Shown in pieces: positions 60,407 through 64,000 of a stretch of DNA of 64,000 nucleotides. Source of the DNA: VXRJ01 sp965246995 (GTDB taxonomy: Bacteria; Acidobacteriota; Vicinamibacteria; Vicinamibacterales; UBA8438). The notes under the pieces are model-generated. The model worked only from the letters and a program-made list of their open reading frames with translations. It did no database searches and was not told where the DNA came from. Both the position numbers and the translations under genes were made by a program. Every line of letters starts with the position of its first letter. Position 1 is the first letter of the stretch. Location of the stretch: the NCBI GenBank assembly GCA_965246995.1, contig OZ252008.1:3162001-3226000 (forward strand), written 5' to 3'.

Positions 60407-62605
60407 CTACTCTGCAAGTGGATTCGGGCGGAGCTGGAAGTGGATTACCGAGCTCCGCATGCCCTTCCCGCCCTCGATGTGCCAGTTCAGGTTCGACCCG
60501 TAGTTGGCCCAAAGGCCGCGGCCCTTCCAGCCGGCGTCGGGATCGTCGATCCGCCCGTCGAGGCCGCGCGAATAGAAGCCGAGGGGGTAGGGCACGCGCA
60601 ACACCACCCACTCGCCCGTCTCCGGCAGCAGGGCCAGTATCGAGTCCGATCCCGATCCGGACGTCATCGGTACGTCCGCTCCGAGGCCGAGCGTATCGAA
60701 CTGATCAACCCAGTTGTAGTAGTGGTAGTCGGCACTCCCCGGGTCGTTCACTCCCTTCATCTGCGGGCCCGGTGAGGGATAGAGCGTCCATCCCTCCGGG
60801 CAGTGCTGACCGGTCGCCTCCGGACCGTTCAGCACGGCGCACTTGCTCCGGTCGAAGCTTGCCATGTGGCCGCTGCCGGACAGCGCGGTCCAGATGATGC
60901 CGTTCCGGTCAACGTCAACGCCCCGCGGGGCATGGCCGGTCTGGGCCGGATCGACGGCCGGATTCTCGATCGAGGGCGGCTCGTAGACCTCCGCGATACA
61001 GGTCTCCGGCGGGTTGTCGCCCCGATCGAGGCGGACGAGGCGGCCGGGGAACGGGCCGGTCCGAGCGATCCACGCGCTGTCGTCCACCGGGTTGGCAATG
61101 ACCCCATAGGCAAAACCGGCGAGGCGAGTGTCACGCGACGGATCGACCGGCTCGTTCGGCTGGTTCCAGGGGCTGGTGATCCGGCCATCACCGTTGGTGT
61201 CGATGACCGTGGGACACCATCCCTGCGACGCCCGCTCGTCGCCCGTCTCGTCGAACAGCTTCGTATCGAGCCAGCCGACGACGTTCGGGTCGCCACTCAG
61301 CCAGAGCGTCTCCTGTTCGTCCTCACCGAACTGGAGGTGATGCGTGCCGTAGCAACTGTCGATCAGCGTGAACGACTCGGACGCCGGGTCGTAGTAGGAA
61401 ATCTGCCGTCCGCTCCGATCGATCGGATAGTAGCTTGCCGACGGATGCATCGATCCTTCCTTGCACCAGTCCGGGTTGTCGCGACGCCGCACCGTCGAGG
61501 TCATCCAGACACGCCCCTCGCCATCCATCATCGGGTTGTGGGGGTTGGCCGGCCCATTGAAGATCACCTCGTCCCCCCAGGTCGGGGAGGGCTCGAAACC
61601 GGGCTCGGTCGGGAAGAACGACGGCACCATTCCATCCGGTTCCCGCAACGGGATCCGCAACTCCATCGACTGGTGGCGCGCCGGGTCGGTGATCACCAGC
61701 GTGTCATGCGTGATGGAAACGCCATAGAGCAAACCGTTGGCGTTGACGGTGGGGTCGCGCTTGTCGGTCGTGATCTCGTCGTGGATGTAGGACGTCTCTC
61801 CGCCCCATTCCCACATGCTGAGCACCAGGTTGCGCTCCACACCCTGCGGTCGCGGCGGCGCAGGAGGCACTTCGCCGGCGGCGATCCGATCACTCCAGTC
61901 GGCGTACATCTCGAGGCCCCGCTGGCGACCGAAGCGGTTCATCACGGCGCTCATCTGGCGGCCACGCTGACCCAAAGTGAGGCGGTGGTCCCACGCCTCT
62001 ACCGTCGAATCGAACCCGGACAGATGGCTCGTGTCGAACGTGAACCGGTTGCCCATCTGGTGGCAGAGCTGGCACCCCTGTTTCGTGAGATCGACCCAGG
62101 CGGCCTGGCTCCGGAGGTTTCCGGCGATACCGTTCCCCTCCAGGCCGGTTCCGGGGAACTGGTCCGGCGCAGGCGGTTCGAGCAGCGAGTACCAGTAGTT
62201 CGCCGGATAGACCTGCGCTGCATCGAGCGGTGTCGCCGCGGGCGTCGCCTGAAGCGTCACCGTTTCGCCCGGCTCGGCGGTCACCGGCTCGGAATCGACC
62301 AGGCCATAGCCGCGGACCCAGACGCGGTAGGAAGCGGCGGGCAGGTCAGGGACGAGGAATTGTCCGTCGTCGTCGGTCACGACGATCTTGCGGAACGTGG
62401 TGTCGAGTTCGTCGGTCTCGGCAATTACCCAGACCCCTGCCTCCGGGCCGGCCGGGCTCTGCACGACGCCGCGCAGATCCGCCTCGTCCCCAGCCGGACC
62501 CGGCTGCCAAACGGCGCCGGGCGACGCGGCGAATGCGAAGGCGGCGGCGACAGCCGCTCCCGCCCCACCGACGATGAACCGTCTGATTCCGGCCTGACGC
62601 GCCAT
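60407..62605 (-). CDS. Exported beta-propeller with regulatory-like domain and CxxCH haem motif (second of two)
   Basis: 732 residues from an ATG at 62605 with GGAGGAGG upstream. Signal segment FIVGGAGAAVAAAFAFAAS, preceded by RRF, could be Tat- or Sec-type. A carboxypeptidase-regulatory-like domain (GPEAGVWVIAETDEL, DDDGQFLVPDLPAASYRVWV) leads to a haem site CQLCH near residue 174 in TKQGCQLCHQMGNRF, then propeller-like repeats (GVDVDRNGIIWTALSGSGH, FAYGVIANPVDDSAWIA). It parallels the protein at 15240-17417 block for block, including DRSGRQI(S/Q)YYDP near the middle. First gene of the operon that continues with copy 15 and the two amidohydrolases. Confidence 0.78.
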   Translation of the reverse strand: MARQAGIRRFIVGGAGAAVAAAFAFAASPGAVWQPGPAGDEADLRGVVQSPAGPEAGVWVIAETDELDTTFRKIVVTDDDGQFLVPDLPAASYRVWVRGYGLVDSEPVTAEPGETVTLQATPAATPLDAAQVYPANYWYSLLEPPAPDQFPGTGLEGNGIAGNLRSQAAWVDLTKQGCQLCHQMGNRFTFDTSHLSGFDSTVEAWDHRLTLGQRGRQMSAVMNRFGRQRGLEMYADWSDRIAAGEVPPAPPRPQGVERNLVLSMWEWGGETSYIHDEITTDKRDPTVNANGLLYGVSITHDTLVITDPARHQSMELRIPLREPDGMVPSFFPTEPGFEPSPTWGDEVIFNGPANPHNPMMDGEGRVWMTSTVRRRDNPDWCKEGSMHPSASYYPIDRSGRQISYYDPASESFTLIDSCYGTHHLQFGEDEQETLWLSGDPNVVGWLDTKLFDETGDERASQGWCPTVIDTNGDGRITSPWNQPNEPVDPSRDTRLAGFAYGVIANPVDDSAWIARTGPFPGRLVRLDRGDNPPETCIAEVYEPPSIENPAVDPAQTGHAPRGVDVDRNGIIWTALSGSGHMASFDRSKCAVLNGPEATGQHCPEGWTLYPSPGPQMKGVNDPGSADYHYYNWVDQFDTLGLGADVPMTSGSGSDSILALLPETGEWVVLRVPYPLGFYSRGLDGRIDDPDAGWKGRGLWANYGSNLNWHIEGGKGMRSSVIHFQLRPNPLAE

Positions 62606-62692
62606 CAATATCCTCCTCCGAGCGTGGCTCAACTGCCTGCTGCCCCCATTCTGCAACGACTGCGGTGCCTGATCCAAGTCCGCCCTGTCCGG

Positions 62693-62720
62693 TTGCGATG
62701 CTAACGAATCCCCGTAGAAT
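62693..62720 (+). promoter_or_regulatory. Candidate sigma-70 promoter for the gene at 62790
   Basis: TTGCGA (62693-62698) and TAGAAT (62715-62720) are separated by 16 bases, about 70 bases upstream of the ATG at 62790. Matches are 4/6 and 5/6 to consensus. Confidence 0.45.
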
Positions 62721-62789
62721 AGGGGGCACGACCATGCGCGGCACGGGGTCCGGACGGGATCGCCATCGCAGACCCGGAGCAGAACGACC

Positions 62790-64000
62790 ATGAACGATCA
62801 GAAACGACTGTGGGTGGCCGCCGTAGCCATCGCCTTGATTCCGCTGGGCGCTTCCGGCGCCGCGGCACAGGACTGGCCGCAGTGGCGCGGTCCGGCTCGG
62901 GACGGCGTGGTGGAGGGATTCGACGTTCCATCCCGTTGGCCGTCCGCACTGAACCAGCAGTGGTCCGTCGAGGTGGGCCTCGGCTATGCCACGCCGGTCC
63001 TGATCGGCGACCGCATCTATCAGTTCAGCCGGCAGGGAGACGACGAGGTCATGATGGCGCTCGATGCCGGCACGGGAGAAACGATCTGGCGAACCGCCTA
63101 CGCGGCGCCGTTCAACATGAACCCGGCGACGGCGCGGCACCGGGCGGGTCCGAAAGCGACGCCGACCTATGCCGACGGCCGTCTCTTCACGCTCGGCATG
63201 ACCGGCACGGTCACCGCGTTCGATGCTTCGGACGGGCAGCAGTTGTGGCAGGTGCCGGACACCGGTACGCCCGCCTTCCACACGTCACAGTCGGCACTGG
63301 TGGTCGACGACCTCGTGATCCTGCATGTCGGCGGCGACGACGACGGCGTGCTCACGGCGTTCGATGTCGCGACTGGGAGCGTCCGCTGGACGTGGGACGG
63401 TGACGGCCCGGCCTACGGGTCGCCGATGCTGTTCGAGCTGGGTGGCGCACGGCAGGTGGTCATCTTTACGCACCGCCACTTCGTCGGCGTCTCCCTCGAG
63501 ACCGGCGCGCTCCTCTGGAGCCGGCCGTTTGCCACGTCGTCGGATACGACGTCGCAAACGCCCATCCTCTACGACAACATGGTGATTCAGACCGGGCGCG
63601 GCAACGGCGTAACCGCGTTCCGCGTCACCCAGAGCGGCGGCGCCTGGACCACCGAGGATATCTGGCACACCGACGAGGTGTCACTCCACATGGTGAACGG
63701 CGTCGTTGATGGCAACGTGCTGGTCGGCCTGTCGCATCTCAACAGCGGGCAGTACTTCGGTCTCGATCTCGACACCGGTGAAGTGCTCTGGACCAGCGAC
63801 CCGCGTCAGGCGGAACATGCGTCGATCCTTCGATCCGGCGGCACGCTCCTCTCGCTCGAGGATGACGCCGAACTCGTGGTGATCGAGCATGACCGGACGC
63901 GCTTCAACCCGGTGCAACGCTACGAGGTGGCCGACAGCGAAACCTGGACTGCGCCGACGCTGTCGGGCAACCGCCTGTTCGTCAAGGACATCTCGACCCT
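62790..64000 (+). CDS. PQQ-like beta-propeller (outer-membrane-protein-assembly BamB-like), exported, partial
   Basis: At least 403 residues; the gene runs off the window. Signal peptide ends GASGAAAQ, followed by DWPQWRGPARDGVVEG, the start typical of acidobacterial and planctomycete PQQ-like WD propellers. Repeats: MALDAGTGETIWRTAY, VTAFDASDGQQLWQVPD, LTAFDVATGSVRWTWDGD, VSLETGALLWSRPFA and LDLDTGEVLWTSDP. Unlike the two dehydrogenase-like genes at 28002 and 52471, it lacks the WRxxxxDxxxTR opening, so it is more likely a binding or scaffold propeller than an enzyme. Transcribed away from the haem-motif propeller, with a probable own promoter. Confidence 0.87.
   Translation, partial: MNDQKRLWVAAVAIALIPLGASGAAAQDWPQWRGPARDGVVEGFDVPSRWPSALNQQWSVEVGLGYATPVLIGDRIYQFSRQGDDEVMMALDAGTGETIWRTAYAAPFNMNPATARHRAGPKATPTYADGRLFTLGMTGTVTAFDASDGQQLWQVPDTGTPAFHTSQSALVVDDLVILHVGGDDDGVLTAFDVATGSVRWTWDGDGPAYGSPMLFELGGARQVVIFTHRHFVGVSLETGALLWSRPFATSSDTTSQTPILYDNMVIQTGRGNGVTAFRVTQSGGAWTTEDIWHTDEVSLHMVNGVVDGNVLVGLSHLNSGQYFGLDLDTGEVLWTSDPRQAEHASILRSGGTLLSLEDDAELVVIEHDRTRFNPVQRYEVADSETWTAPTLSGNRLFVKDIST

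Noticed and set aside
60803..62704. 633-codon plus-strand frame opposite the second haem-motif propeller
   Set aside because: Same antisense artefact; no signal, motif or ribosome site.
1..64000. rRNA, tRNA genes, prophage or replication origin
   Set aside because: None recognised in the intergenic sequences; gaps are short and no phage structural or replication genes appear.

Overview
The window is high-GC DNA (roughly 65% by eye), densely packed and rich in exported proteins. The gene set (TonB receptors with a carboxypeptidase-regulatory plug, DUF5916 and DUF6152 proteins, PQQ beta-propellers, exported amidohydrolases, and many copies of one secreted family of unknown function) looks most like a member of the Acidobacteriota, probably class Vicinamibacteria. 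That placement is inference from gene families; no rRNA or tRNA gene was seen.

The dominant feature is one secreted family, here called the GDPDLQG/ACHEGNY family after its two most conserved blocks. There are 14 recognisable full-length members plus one divergent short relative (copies 1-15 in order along the window), about 15 of some 46 genes. Each has a signal peptide, an N-terminal G(D/Q)PDLxGxW block, a central RC..(G)YN(N/S) and HDxRxIPLDGRPH block, a WEGDTLVVET strand, a VERFTR..DADTLxYxFTVDDPxTW block and a C-terminal YACHEGNY block. They occur singly, as tandem pairs, and inside operons with NHL beta-propellers, DUF6152 proteins, a copper monooxygenase/cytochrome, exported amidohydrolases and methyltransferases.

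Layout. 1-2134: an autotransporter gene with a Calx-beta repeat, cut by the remnant of an insertion sequence, then non-coding DNA. 2135-5270: small exported proteins, a Rap1a/Tai-type immunity protein, an NHL propeller and copy 1. 5408-11771: copies 2-5, a hypothetical exported protein and a haem-copper monooxygenase-like protein. 11907-17417: htpG, an exported enolase-superfamily dehydratase and a large propeller with a haem-binding motif. 17613-23935: a corrinoid salvage locus (MBL-fold protein, cbiB and cbiZ on the minus strand; a cobalamin riboswitch, TonB receptor and adenosyltransferase on the plus strand). 23944-26646: a four-gene operon (SDR, DUF1761, AcuI-type reductase, cytochrome c lipoprotein). 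26778-32678: DUF6152 with copy 6, a PQQ dehydrogenase, an exported PLP aldolase, DUF423 and a VWA protein. 32738-40866: a methyltransferase, copies 7-8, a B12-binding radical SAM enzyme, a DUF5916 outer-membrane protein and an exported fumarylacetoacetase-like protein. 41037-52426: copies 9-14 with a hydroxyisobutyrate-type dehydrogenase, cupin, NHL lipoprotein, DUF6152, methyltransferase and carboxymuconolactone-decarboxylase-like protein. 52471-64000: a second PQQ dehydrogenase, a cyclase, a frameshifted DUF4003 gene, an operon of two amidohydrolases, copy 15 and a second haem-motif propeller, and the start of a third PQQ-like propeller.

Overall the region reads as an envelope-centred toolkit for oxidising or breaking down small organic molecules: many enzyme classes that are normally cytoplasmic carry export signals here, and periplasmic PQQ and haem proteins could take the electrons. 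Cobalamin uptake and remodelling would serve the B12-binding radical SAM enzyme, among others. A short palindromic repeat (core TAGGAGCCCGTGGTG) is scattered at gene 3' ends and supplies the stop codon of at least four genes.
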